Shown here piece after piece: positions 11,039-20,822 of a DNA stretch of 64,000 nt. Within the stretch, counting starts at the first letter, position 1. Every line of letters starts with the position of its first letter. Source of the stretch: Phlegmacium glaucopus (Eukaryota; Basidiomycota; Agaricomycetes; Agaricales; Cortinariaceae); assembly GCA_015039465.1 (NCBI GenBank), contig MU130532.1, forward strand, positions 426,502 to 490,501, read 5' to 3'. Both the position numbers and the translations under genes were made by a program. The notes below the pieces were generated by a model. The model made no database searches and was not told the origin of the DNA. It saw nothing but the letters and a program-made list of their open reading frames with translations.

Positions 11039-13070
11039 CTAAACATGGACTTTACATGATAAAAAAGAAAAAAAATTCCTCCACCAATTTGGCCGTTGCA
11101 CAAAAGTGTTGTTTAGGGGTTTTGTGCCATTTGGTAAACGAACACTCTGGGGATTCCAAAACACATCTTGAGGATCCAACTTGGCTTTGATCTGCTGTAA
11201 CTTTGGGTAATTGCTGCCCCAATATTGATGTTGTCCATTAGTAAGGTATTTGCTAAAGAAAGATAAAAACATTCATTTCAAAAAACTGAATGTCAGTTTG
11301 AGTCAAATAATAAAACTTACTCGACGTAACCTGCATATGCCCCGAAATCGACTCCAGGCATAGCTTTAATGATGGTGTCGTTGATACCAGTCAAAAAGTC
11401 GTGGCTGGTTTGGCTTATTTTACCTAGTCCAAAGGCATAGGTTTGTATGTAAAACTAGGAGTCCATGTTGAGGTTTCTCACATAGAATTCGACTGATAGA
11501 CTTACTAGGGTATCACGATGAGCATAAGCAGAGGCATGGAGTGGAACATCGTTGATGGCTCCTGCTTCGAGATCAAATATGACAAACCAGATCTACCATC
11601 GATCATTTATCAGAAAAACATGAACGGCCGTGAATCTAACGATTGGATAGTTGGACCTACCACAATTCCCTTATGTGCCTCTTCAATGTACTTGAACAAA
11701 GCATCGATGCCAGCAGCGGGTATTAAGGTTTTAGGCGTGAAAGTAAGACTCTTCGAATAGAAAGCGACAGGCTGTCATGATATCAAAGAGAAACCAGGAT
11801 GAGATCGTAATAATACAATGTTGTGACTGGAGACTCACAATACCACCGGCGAGCTGGAGAATTTCCTCTTGAGCCCAGTTAAGTACGGCACCTATCCAAT
11901 CGTCGATGACGTCAACTTTAACCAAAGATTCAGCAGCCAGATGGGTTTCGATGTTGAGAGCATCATATTCGGCACGAGTACCAAAGTAAGTACCTGAGTA
12001 AATCATATGTGAATAATTGACTTTGTTGAGAGAATGAAAAAAATCGTACCGGAAATTACCATGCTAACGGGGGTAAGAGTGATCGTGGTAGCTAATTTAC
12101 GGTCAAGGTCGGGGGTAGAGATGAAGGATTGCCACTTGGCAAAGGTCTTAGCAAAGTCTTTATGATCTCCAAATCTACAGAAAACCAAATTAGATTTGAA
12201 AGCCATACAGAGCGCGAAATAAAATAAGACGGACGTGAAGGTATAGGAATAACGAATAGTAGAGGCAGGTTCTGGATGAGTTTCGAATACGAATTCAGTG
12301 ACGATACCAAAGGAGGCTGCAGCACCACGAATAGCCTGGGTGAAATGAAAATGAATAAGATAAGATAAAGGAGTGACGCATGATCACCATACAAAGAAGA
12401 GATCGGGATTCAGAGTTTCGTTAGCACGGGTGATAGTTCCGTCTGCAAGCACAACTTCAACTTCACGAACGTGGTCGAGCGTCGAGCCCCATTGACGTGA
12501 AAGTGGACCTAAACCACCGATAGTAGCATGTCCTGGTGGAATAAACCAATTGAGCCAAGTGAAATCAACGGATTAAGACACGAATATAGAATATTACTCG
12601 CCTCCAATACCCACTTGGGGACAGGTGCCGTGAGCGATTGCGCGTCCCCCAGCGTCATGCAGGCGCTTGGTAACATCCGCAAGCAAAGTCCCTGCTCCGA
12701 TAGTGGCCCTCCATGTAGTCCTATCCATCTCAAATTTCTGGAAATGGACCAAGTCCACGACGAGTGCACCATCTACGCCTCCCGAAGAATAATTAGCGAA
12801 ACTGTGTCCTCCGCTTCTTGGCTGCACTTTAACACCGGCTTTGACGGCGCATTGTACGGCGGCGGCGACTTCTTCAACTGTTTTTGGTCGAACTATGGCA
12901 GCGGGATAGACGGGGTAGTCTAAATTGTAGGCATTGATCTTGAAGAGGTAATCGATATCTTGGGGAAAGGTTCGCAGACTCGCATCTGGGAAAACGGCAT
13001 CGAGAGCGTCCTGGAGTATGGATCCTGGTTGCGAGTGTCCAGAAAGGTTGGCTGGAGTGAGCCCTATCAT
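11039..13070 (-). CDS. BBE-like FAD-linked oxidoreductase, copy 1 (altered C-terminus)
   Basis: Nine exons: 13070-12602, 12532-12393, 12335-12235, 12174-12050, 11993-11839, 11771-11661, 11592-11506, 11454-11321 and 11252-11039, 511 aa. It is a FAD_binding_4 plus BBE-type enzyme of the glucooligosaccharide-oxidase/berberine-bridge family, expected to oxidise a sugar or secondary metabolite with O2. RSGGHSF holds His89 and GTCPQVGIGG holds Cys150, the two residues that bind FAD covalently in this family; AIRGAAASFG and the terminal YWGSNYPKLQ also fit. No signal peptide is visible, so it may be intracellular. Intron 1 uses a GC donor (GCGAGT). After SVRLP, the normal end in copy 2, this copy reads about 30 extra residues into non-homologous sequence. 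All exons are in frame. Confidence 0.9.
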
Positions 13071-13537
13071 AGTGGTTGAAACAAAGGAGTGGGAGGAAAG
13101 GAACGGAAAGTGGCATGATACTAATATATATTGGGGGCGACAGGCAGAGTGACAGTAAAATTGGTATTAGCTTAGAATGAGATGGGCAAAACCTGACTCC
13201 TGTCACGGGAGAAGGCAGATTCAGATGATTGGAGGACCCTTGGTTCGGCTGCAACCAACCCAATGGGTGTGAGGAGCCAAGTCTGTTTGACTTCTGGAAC
13301 TGGGAAAAGACGTAAAAGATGTGTCGAATAATTGCAGATGACTACAGCAGGCTGTGTGGGTGCACAGCTATTGACGCTACAATGGCCCGGTCTCTGCTTC
13401 ACGGATTTACGGCACTATTCTTCTAACAAATGTTTGACTGACAGAACAGTCAGCTATATACCAAGACCATGGATTGGGATACTTATCACTTATCAGAAAG
13501 GCAGAGCGACTTGACATCGGCGATCACATGCATCGGA
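11134..13537. repeat. Segmental duplication, left copy
   Basis: About 2.4 kb repeated in the same orientation at 28081-30497, with scattered substitutions and small indels. It covers the whole BBE-like gene and roughly 450 bp of its promoter side. The left boundary falls exactly at the stop codon of the gene, and the right boundary at the shared GGCGATCACATG segment. Confidence 0.9.
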
Positions 13538-14091
13538 GTGAAAAAGAAACTGAGGTAGACTTACTAGGTAGGGACAAAACCAGACACTCGAATTCGCTCT
13601 GCGATTATGAAGTTCTTTATGTTATGATAAAATAAAATAAAATTGATATTTGTAAAGAAATTCAACTATAGAAAAAACCTTGCCTCATATAAGAAAGGGC
13701 CAGAGTGACAGACAAGCTGATATTAAATGAACAAGCTGGAAATTTGAACTGCTATGGATAGTTTGGTATAAGCCCCAACTCAGGTCTGCACGGGTTCGCT
13801 TAGTTGAGCCTAATCAAAAGACTTGTATATGCGAGATAAAAATATTTATATTGAACAATGGATTTCACTATTTCGACTTGTTAACAACTTGAAAAATACT
13901 CGTGTCTCGTGAGGTCAGCCCTTAGTCGACTCTCAAACACTAACCAACACACTTCCACTAGTGTAACGTCTCTCATCTCCACTGAACTAGCATTTGTATA
14001 CATGTACCTGATTATTCTACAAGCAATTGCCGCCCTTTTCCCTTTTCCTATACAAAACACTACTACGGGCTCTGGAGTTTTCAAATTATAC
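13538..14091. other. Intergenic spacer
   Basis: No gene supported. It separates the promoter side of BBE copy 1 from the 3' end of the aldolase pseudogene, both on the minus strand. Confidence 0.4.
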
Positions 14092-14856
14092 TTACAGACG
14101 ACCAACATTGCCCAAGTCTTCGCATGCTTCCTTGACACGCGCAGTCAACGTCTTCTCACCCTCACGTACCCACACACGGGGGTCATAGAACTATTATAGA
14201 CAAGAGAAAAAAATTAAAGCAAAATTGTGTCAGTAAAACATACCGAAGACACCTTGTCAATCTTACCTTCTTGTTGGGCTTGTCAGCACCATCAGGGTTT
14301 CCGACCTGGGTCTGAAGGTAATCTTTCTTTTTCGTGATGAAATCCTGCGTACAAATAAACAAGCCCACCGGTTAGATAGGGCCTACAACATCACACAAGA
14401 GCACTTACGCGAATACCAACGAGGTAGGCGAATTGAGTGTCAGTGTCGACATTCATCTTGACGACACCGTAGGAAACAGCAGTCGAGATCTCATCTTTCG
14501 TGGATCCTGAACCACCATGGAAGACAAGATACCTGAGGACGAAGATTTTGATAAATGAATAATTTGAGGGCAAAAGACAATAACATACAATGGCTGGGAG
14601 TCTTTCTCCTGGATCTGTTCTGAAACGAAAGTTTGGTGCTTGCCGAGGAGTCCAGGCAGAAGCTTCACATTCCCGGGCTTGTAGACGCCGTGGACATTTC
14701 CGAAAGCTGCAGCAATACTGAAATTGGGTCCAATCGCGCTCAAAGCCTTGTAAACGTCATAGACATCTTCGGGCTGAGTGTACAGACTTGAATTGTCTGC
14801 ACCAGTGTTGTCGACACCATCTTCCTCTCCTCCATCCAGTAATACCGATCTCCATC
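14092..14856 (-). pseudogene. 5'-truncated class II fructose-bisphosphate aldolase
   Basis: The C-terminal half of a fungal class II aldolase is readable through four introns (14533-14588, 14345-14408, 14191-14266, plus upstream rearrangement): GGEEDGVDNTGADN, the zinc-ligand region AAFGNVHGVY, FHGGSGSTKDEIS, NVDTDTQFAY and the complete end VWVREGEKT...GNVGRL-stop. The first roughly 170 residues, including the N-terminal zinc ligand, are missing. Upstream of GGEEDG the sequence still spells MEIGIT in another frame, because a 4-bp TGGA insertion near 14832 shifts it. The region further 5' is unrelated (see 14905-15063). It cannot make active enzyme; the main glycolytic copy must be elsewhere. 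Confidence 0.85.
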
Positions 14857-14904
14857 GATTATCCCTGGTCTCTGATGGGATTGAATAGTGGACGCTGCAG
14901 GTGC

Positions 14905-15063
14905 TGAGGACGCGGTTGAACCTTTCCAACATTGTCAGAGAATTATATTAGTAGTAGGTTCAAAGGTAATAGATTCCGATCTCCCAACTTACTGTATTAT
15001 TATCCGAATCTAGGCCATCACCCTGAAGCTGTTCACCCGGCGCAGGCTGGTTCTTTGTAGAGA
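14905..15063 (-). pseudogene. Inverted copy of exon 1 and intron 1 of the Thr/Cys-repeat gene
   Basis: Read on the minus strand, this matches 15529-15690 on the plus strand: the leader TCTCTACAA, the AATAATACAGTAAG exon end and donor, the CTACTACTAATATAATT branch region and the GTTGGAAA start of exon 2. The ATG of the expressed gene is AAG here. It directly abuts the truncated aldolase, so a copied 5' gene end replaced the aldolase N-terminus. Confidence 0.6.
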
Positions 15064-15536
15064 TAATTAAAAGAGAGACGGCGATATTTGTCTCTGGAAC
15101 AACTAACTATTGTCCCCCCAGGAATGACACCAACGAAGAGAATGAGTCAGACGATCGGTTTGCCTCCCAAACCCGATAAAGATACAGTAAGGTTAGAACA
15201 TTGTTGTGGTGGAGAATTGAAGTTCCATGAGTAAGCTGCGGACAGGGTGAATAAACTATGACATAGTTATTGTATTCAGGAGAGGGAGGCCGTGAGCAAG
15301 AAGCTGCAAGAAGGGAGCGACTCAGCAAGAAGAGAGCAAGACCAAACAATGACACGTGATTCCCATCACGGGAGATGCCACCATGCATAAAAGAATGATT
15401 CCCATAAATGGGACTCGTAACATCGATACAGATGCACTTTAGTATTTATATGTATAGACATTTGGGCGCTTCCTATTGTAACACCTTGTGTCTTTGACCT
15501 GCTACGACTGTCTCTTTCTTCAAACTTATCTCTACA

Positions 15537-16431
15537 ATGAACTTCAACAGCAATTCGCCTGGACAGTCTGGGAGTGATTTGAATAACAATACCTCTACAG
15601 TAAGCTGAGAGATTAGAATCCATTAACTTTGGACTACTACTAATATAATTTTATGACAAGGTTGGAAACATTCACTGGCAACGTCCTTCCAAACCATTCT
15701 ACCACACCATAAATGGAATAATCAACATATTTCTATTAATGGTTATCATTGTCGGGGCGGTAGTGGGTGGAGCGGTAGGAGGGAAGAAGATGACGGACCT
15801 GAAAAAGGACTTGTCAATTGCAACTCATGTTCTCACCGAAACGACCACTAATATCACTACAACCATGCCTATAACCACAACTATGACGACCACTAATATC
15901 ACTACAACCATGCCCATAACCACAACCCTGACGACCACTCTAATCACCACAACCATGCCTATAAACACAACTATAACAAGCATCGTTACTGCTCCGCCTT
16001 CAAATTGCACTGGCTCCACGCAGATTGCAGGGAACAACTGTGGAAATGTTACTTGCTTCATGCAGGAGATTGCGGGGACCTGTGGAAATGGTACTTGCTA
16101 CACGCAGAGTTTGGGGGACAACTGTGGAAATGGTACTTGCTTCATGCAGATTGCAGGGAACAACTGTGGAAAAAATGATACTTGCTTCACGCCGGAGATT
16201 GCGGGGAACTGTGGAAATGGCACAAATAGTACTTGCTACACGCAGAGTGCGGGGAACAACTGTGTAAATGGTACTTGCTACACGCAGATTGCGGGGGACA
16301 AGTGTGGAAATGGTACTTGCTGCACCACCGTTCCCAACCCTTCTCCCGATTCTTCTGGAGCGCTTCCAATGAGTGATATGAAGCTTTGGTATTTTTTTGG
16401 TTTGGGAATAGGTTTATTGGCAAGTTATTGA
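15537..16431 (+). CDS. Thr-rich, Cys-repeat membrane glycoprotein (unknown family)
   Basis: Two exons, 15537-15599 and 15661-16431 (intron GTAAGC...GACAAG with a TACTAAT branch site), 277 aa. The N-terminal 42 residues are Asn/Ser-rich and lack a cleavable signal. A hydrophobic segment (IFLLMVIIVGAVVGGAVGG) at about residues 45-65 suggests a type II anchor. A Thr stalk of TTTMPITTT units (about 85-145) follows, likely O-glycosylated. Then come seven tandem repeats built on N-C-G-N-G-T-C-(Y/F)-x-Q, each with two Cys and most with an N-x-T sequon. The C-terminus LWYFFGLGIGLLASY is hydrophobic and could be a second anchor. I do not recognise the family; a cell-surface or wall-facing role is inferred from composition only. 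Confidence 0.75.
16006..16330 (+). repeat. Coding tandem repeats (NCGNGTC units)
   Basis: Units of about 39-51 bp contain GGGRACAACTGTGGAAATGG followed by TACTTGC. Unit length varies only by multiples of three, so the protein frame is kept. This is the kind of array expected to change copy number between strains. Confidence 0.85.
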
Positions 16432-19422
16432 TGTCAAGGTTTCTTCTTATACTTTTTCATGCTTGTCTCAACTTTTCTGTGAGGGCCGTCGTGACAGAAG
16501 CACGTGGTATACACGAGGTCCCCTTTCTTCTTTTTTTTGCGTCCATAGTTCAGTCTTGTCATTCCATAACAACTCCAGAACATCCTCAAATAAAACACCA
16601 TATTTATGATGAACATCAGGAATGAAGAATGACCGATCTTGAGGTTGCTTTGGCTTGTAATCTTTGTAGTACGTGATCCGTTGGGCCCTGAAATCGCCCA
16701 GTACAACAACAAGGTACTGGACACTTTTTGAAAAACATAGTGGATTGGAGTCAGTAATCAGGGTTAAGTAAATGAGTGTGTCACATCAGCTGAGATGGTC
16801 AGCACTGTTGTTGAATAAACTCTGGCCAAACTTTTAACAACTTTGATATGCCTTTGCATGGTAACGTCCTGAAGATTGCCAGCCATATAATAACAGAGTA
16901 GAAATCAAACACCCACCAGAGGGATTCAAAATTGTGCAGAGGGTTGTGCGAGGACCCTGAATCAGGATGGTATATATGCAAGATTTTCCACTTCTACCGC
17001 CATGAAATTGTAGTTACCCTATGCAATATTGAACCAGTGATAGTCACCCTTGTCCTGAAAAGGATAACCGCACTGAGAATATCTGAATCATAGATTTAAC
17101 AATCCATATCATTAGCGCTTGCAATACAAAGGGGACTTACGGAGTGGCCTGCACTCAGGTCGAAGCGCCTTTTCTTATATGTGTAAGGAATATGTGTCCC
17201 AGGGTAGGAATTGTCCACACGAGTACGATTTCAGAACGTCGCCTTACGATTGACACCATGAAATGTATAGGTACTCACAGTGAGATGTACTCTGTCGGCC
17301 AATTAAATATGCGACACCTGAAAATCATCAAAGCATGTTTGTATGCCATGTGGTTCGGGGGCTGGGCACGACTGTAAACATTTCACCTCGTTGATGCATC
17401 TAGCGTTCGCCTGTACATGGAAGAATGAATTAACATCGAGGCTAAATGGGAGGGTGATTGACGTACTATTCAAGTCTCTGGAGAGGATTCTTGCAAGGAT
17501 ACGTGGAAGGGTCCGTGGAAGGGCTATAATAACCAAGGACAAATTCAAGTTGAACACCATCCATAGAAGAGCAACAAAGAAAGATGGGAGTCAGAGCATC
17601 GTGGACGGCTTTGGAATAAGACGGACGAAAGAGCAAGAGAGCATACCAGCAGTGCCACGACCCCGAACGCAAGAAGTCGGTGTTTGCTGGCTAAGGCACC
17701 ATGACGGCACCCCGAAAAAAACTCCAGGTGGTAAAAGAACGAATTCCATAGGTGAAACTCGTAACCGACGTGTCCACTCCTGGGGATTGATCTTGGGCGT
17801 CTCAACAGCCTGCCAGATGTTCATTTTTTTGGGGGGAAACACCGTTTATTTAGCTTGAAGGAAATAACAAGATCAATGTACAAAATAACTATGAATCAGA
17901 ACGAAGGACATGCATATAATCGGTGATTCGTAGAATTACCTGAACTAAGACAAACGATGGGGTTCACCCATCAGGACAAGGTCACACTTCTGTCCGCGAC
18001 GCATAGTATCTACAAGGCCTAGCTTCGGATGATGATGCCTTATGGAAGTGAATTTCAGCATAATTCTTATCTGTAATATGTACATCCATATCAGTCTTGG
18101 GGAAGAGGGAAAAGAAGGTATTTACCTTCGATTTTCTTGGCCTGCGTCTGAAATAATTGGTCAAACAACTTGTGAGCCCACAGAACTCCAAGCAAAACTA
18201 CAATGGCATTAATTAATTATTATCATATGCGAGATGTACCACAATCAACACACCCTGAATGGAGATCGCGACACACCGTCCTTCGGCTGCCTCACGGCAG
18301 CCGGAGTTCTAACTACCTAACCGCATACCCAAGACCGCGCGAAAAGGATATATACCTGATCCCTAAGCCTACCACTAACCTGAGAAAAAATCACTAACAC
18401 AAACCCTAACGCTAACCGTGATCCTAACCAAATTACTAGGCCAACCCAAACCCAGCGGCACCTAACCGGCAGACTCGCCGGAGTATCAAAATAAGTCGAT
18501 GGCGAGCTACGGCATCCAATTTGACGTTGTCGATACTCACCATATCATGTGCATGTGACATTCCGTGACACGCAGCTTCCCAGGCAGGTGAGTCATTTAC
18601 TTTTGGATACTGTTTTATCACCTCTATTGAGCCGCCTTCGCATTTACGAGCGGAATTAGTGTAAGATAGCTACTAACACCGTATCAAAACGAAGACAACT
18701 AAAATATACTACCACAAGCCTGCCCCTCCCACATCCTTCACAAGCGCGGCAGGCATGCAACTGTGATGGCGGTCCACGGTATTTGTTGTTTGCCCAAGCA
18801 GCTTCTTTTCCAGTCAGACTTGTATGCATCTGTAAATTGGCGTGAACACTGTGAAAATCTAGTGAAGTCAAGTAAATAGTTAAATTATATTTGAGGGAGA
18901 GAGAATTGAATTAAATACCTGCACATTTCGACAATAGTGAAATAGTGAAATTTTCAAGGGATTCTATCATGTTAGACTCAAGATCCTCCTCCTTGGTAGA
19001 AGGGGGGTTCATTGGCTTTACCTCACCTAGTCTTTTTGGTATTGCCACTGGCCCATTTACCTAGGTTTCTGAGGACTGCTAGAGACCTCCTGGGCATGAA
19101 TAGTAGCTTCTGAGTCTTCTCAAGTCCGATAATGGGGTAAAAAATGGTGTATTTCTTGAATAGCATCTCTACTAGGTCCTAATGTTGGAGTGATTGGAAC
19201 CGACATAGTGGTTCTGAGGTTGAGACAGGAGCCAAGGAACAATTCGTTCCAAGGCCTCCTAGGCTTGATGAAAAGCACATGGCGTGCTTGGCACTCATCT
19301 TTCTCTATTCCTTTATTTGCTTAAATTGCTTACTTCTTTAATTACACACAACCTTTCACAGACATTAAAAAGCCATAGTCGTACTTTACTGGTAAAATCC
19401 AGTAGTATATGTACTTGAGTAG
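16432..19422. other. Gene-poor stretch
   Basis: No gene can be supported over 3 kb. Open frames at 17343-17858 (plus) and 17545-17842 (minus) overlap and lack recognisable domains. The 17545-17860 segment resembles the promoter side of the Thr/Cys-repeat gene (15107-15420) in the same orientation, visible in the shared words ACTCGTAAC, TAAAAGAA and GCACCATG. A degenerate CCTAAC-rich tract lies at about 18386-18435. Confidence 0.4.
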
Positions 19423-20017
19423 TGTTACATTCCGTCACATTCCGCCACACGTTACTCCGGTCCAACTCCATTAGAGTCGTTTCCGGTAGTCCGTACTCCG
19501 TTCCAGTACTCTCCCTTGTTTCCAACTCTACTCCTCCTATGTCCGACTCCGAGACTTCTCCGTATCATTCCGACTCTTCCGACGATATTCCAAACACCTT
19601 ACCACACCTTCGTCATAACACTATTCCTTTGTCATCACTTTCCCACTATCAGTCAGCACACCAGCCATGGATTATTCACCCAAGAATGCAGGACCTTTTC
19701 CGGGAGCAGAACGCAGCACTTATATTTATATTCTATATTTCGGTTGCAATTCCTTTTATATTTAAAGTACTCGAACTTGTATGTTTTCCCTCAGTTCGAA
19801 TATCAACTTAGTTTCCCTCCTCTTGTTTTCCCTCTAAGTCACTGAGGTCTTCCGACTTGTTACTTACTTCTTCCGTTCCAAAATCAGGACACCTTAGGAG
19901 CTGGGTGGCACAGCACATACGCTGAGGCCAACGTCCTTTCCGGGTTACTGTTCCGGTTCCGTTCCGTCCGTTCCGGAGTAACTCCATCGTGACTTCTCCT
20001 TTGCTTTAAACTTAACA
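19423..20017 (+). repeat. Solo LTR of the second LTR family (595 bp)
   Basis: It begins TGTTACATTCCG and ends TTAAACTTAACA, with perfect target duplications AGTAG (19418-19422 and 20018-20022). It matches 7125-7684 in inverted orientation. Open frames inside it are shared by both copies but are short and unlike transposon proteins, so they are treated as LTR sequence. Confidence 0.88.
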
Positions 20018-20236
20018 AGTAGTATCGAAACAAATACATTCATTCTTGCTAAAATCACCTGTTCTTACACCTAATTCAAAAAATTGGTTGCAGGGGTTTC
20101 TCAATATATCTATTTACTAGGGTGCCCTGCGACCCGATAAGACAATTTCCCCTTTGTGCAAGCGCTATTCACAAAAAGGTGGTTTCAATGGAAATTGTCA
20201 CGCTTAAGTTAGTCACGTGATGTGGTGAGCCCTAAT

Positions 20237-20315
20237 ACCTTAGAAGAAAATGAAACTTTGGACATGGGAGCCATCGGGGCATGTGAGATAAAGATCATCC
20301 TGTCTTTGAGTATCG
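20237..20315. repeat. Short dispersed repeat (partner at 30493-30575)
   Basis: About 80 bp, sharing words such as GGGAGCCATCGG and GATCATCCTGTCTTT with 30493-30575 in the same orientation at roughly 85% identity by eye. The partner lies immediately outside the right copy of the BBE duplication. Function unknown. Confidence 0.6.
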
Positions 20316-20379
20316 GATGATTCAGATCTGAGTATGGTGTAGCCCACTTAGTCACCACCTAATTGGTGCAGTGGCCAAA

Positions 20380-20693
20380 TGTTGAAGTATTTCGCAGCAG
20401 AACTAAAATGAATATATATTGTCTCAACTTCAATTCGAAGTTGTAGAGTCAGCAAAACAAATACCTAAAATGAATATATATCTAAATGATATTAGTAAAT
20501 GTTTCGTATAGTAAAATATATTCTACTCACTGTCTCAACTTCAATTCGAAGTTGAGACTCCTAAATAAAAACACAAAGCAAATAACTGAGCACGATTATG
20601 TAATCTCGCTCAGGGACTCGGAAGATCAAGAGATGTAGATAAGAAATATGATAAAGCTATGAATGAACGAGAACAACTCGCCATATTACAACA
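20380..20693 (-). repeat. Copia 3' LTR (314 bp)
   Basis: Plus-strand ends are TGTTGAAGTATTTCGC and CATATTACAACA. It contains two hairpins built on GTCTCAACTTC...GAAGTTGAGAC around a central TTCGAA; one is interrupted by an extra T. It appears identical to 25168-25481. Confidence 0.95.
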
Positions 20694-20703
20694 CTCCCCC
20701 TTG
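20694..20703 (-). other. Copia polypurine tract
   Basis: Read on the minus strand this is CAAGGGGGAG, directly before the 3' LTR start TGTTGTAATATGG. It is the expected plus-strand DNA primer. Confidence 0.85.
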
Positions 20704-20822
20704 AGTTAAACGAGGTCATTCACATTCGCGTGAACGCGGTTACCACGTGATGGGTGTACGTGCGGTGTCGACATCAGGTGAGTGATTAAACAATCAGCTT
20801 CGCGATTGTTGTCAGACTGAGT

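Noticed and set aside
12509..12923. Open frames antisense to BBE exon 1 (and the same at 29457-29871)
   Set aside because: They mirror the oxidase exons, are duplicated with them, and have no protein features of their own.
17343..17858. 171-aa plus-strand frame and overlapping minus-strand frames
   Set aside because: Mutually overlapping, no domain, no splice pattern, and low similarity to non-coding promoter sequence upstream.
19423..20017. Frame at 19422-19811 as a Ser-rich protein gene
   Set aside because: It is wholly within a solo LTR with perfect target duplications and recurs in the other LTR copy with frameshifts.
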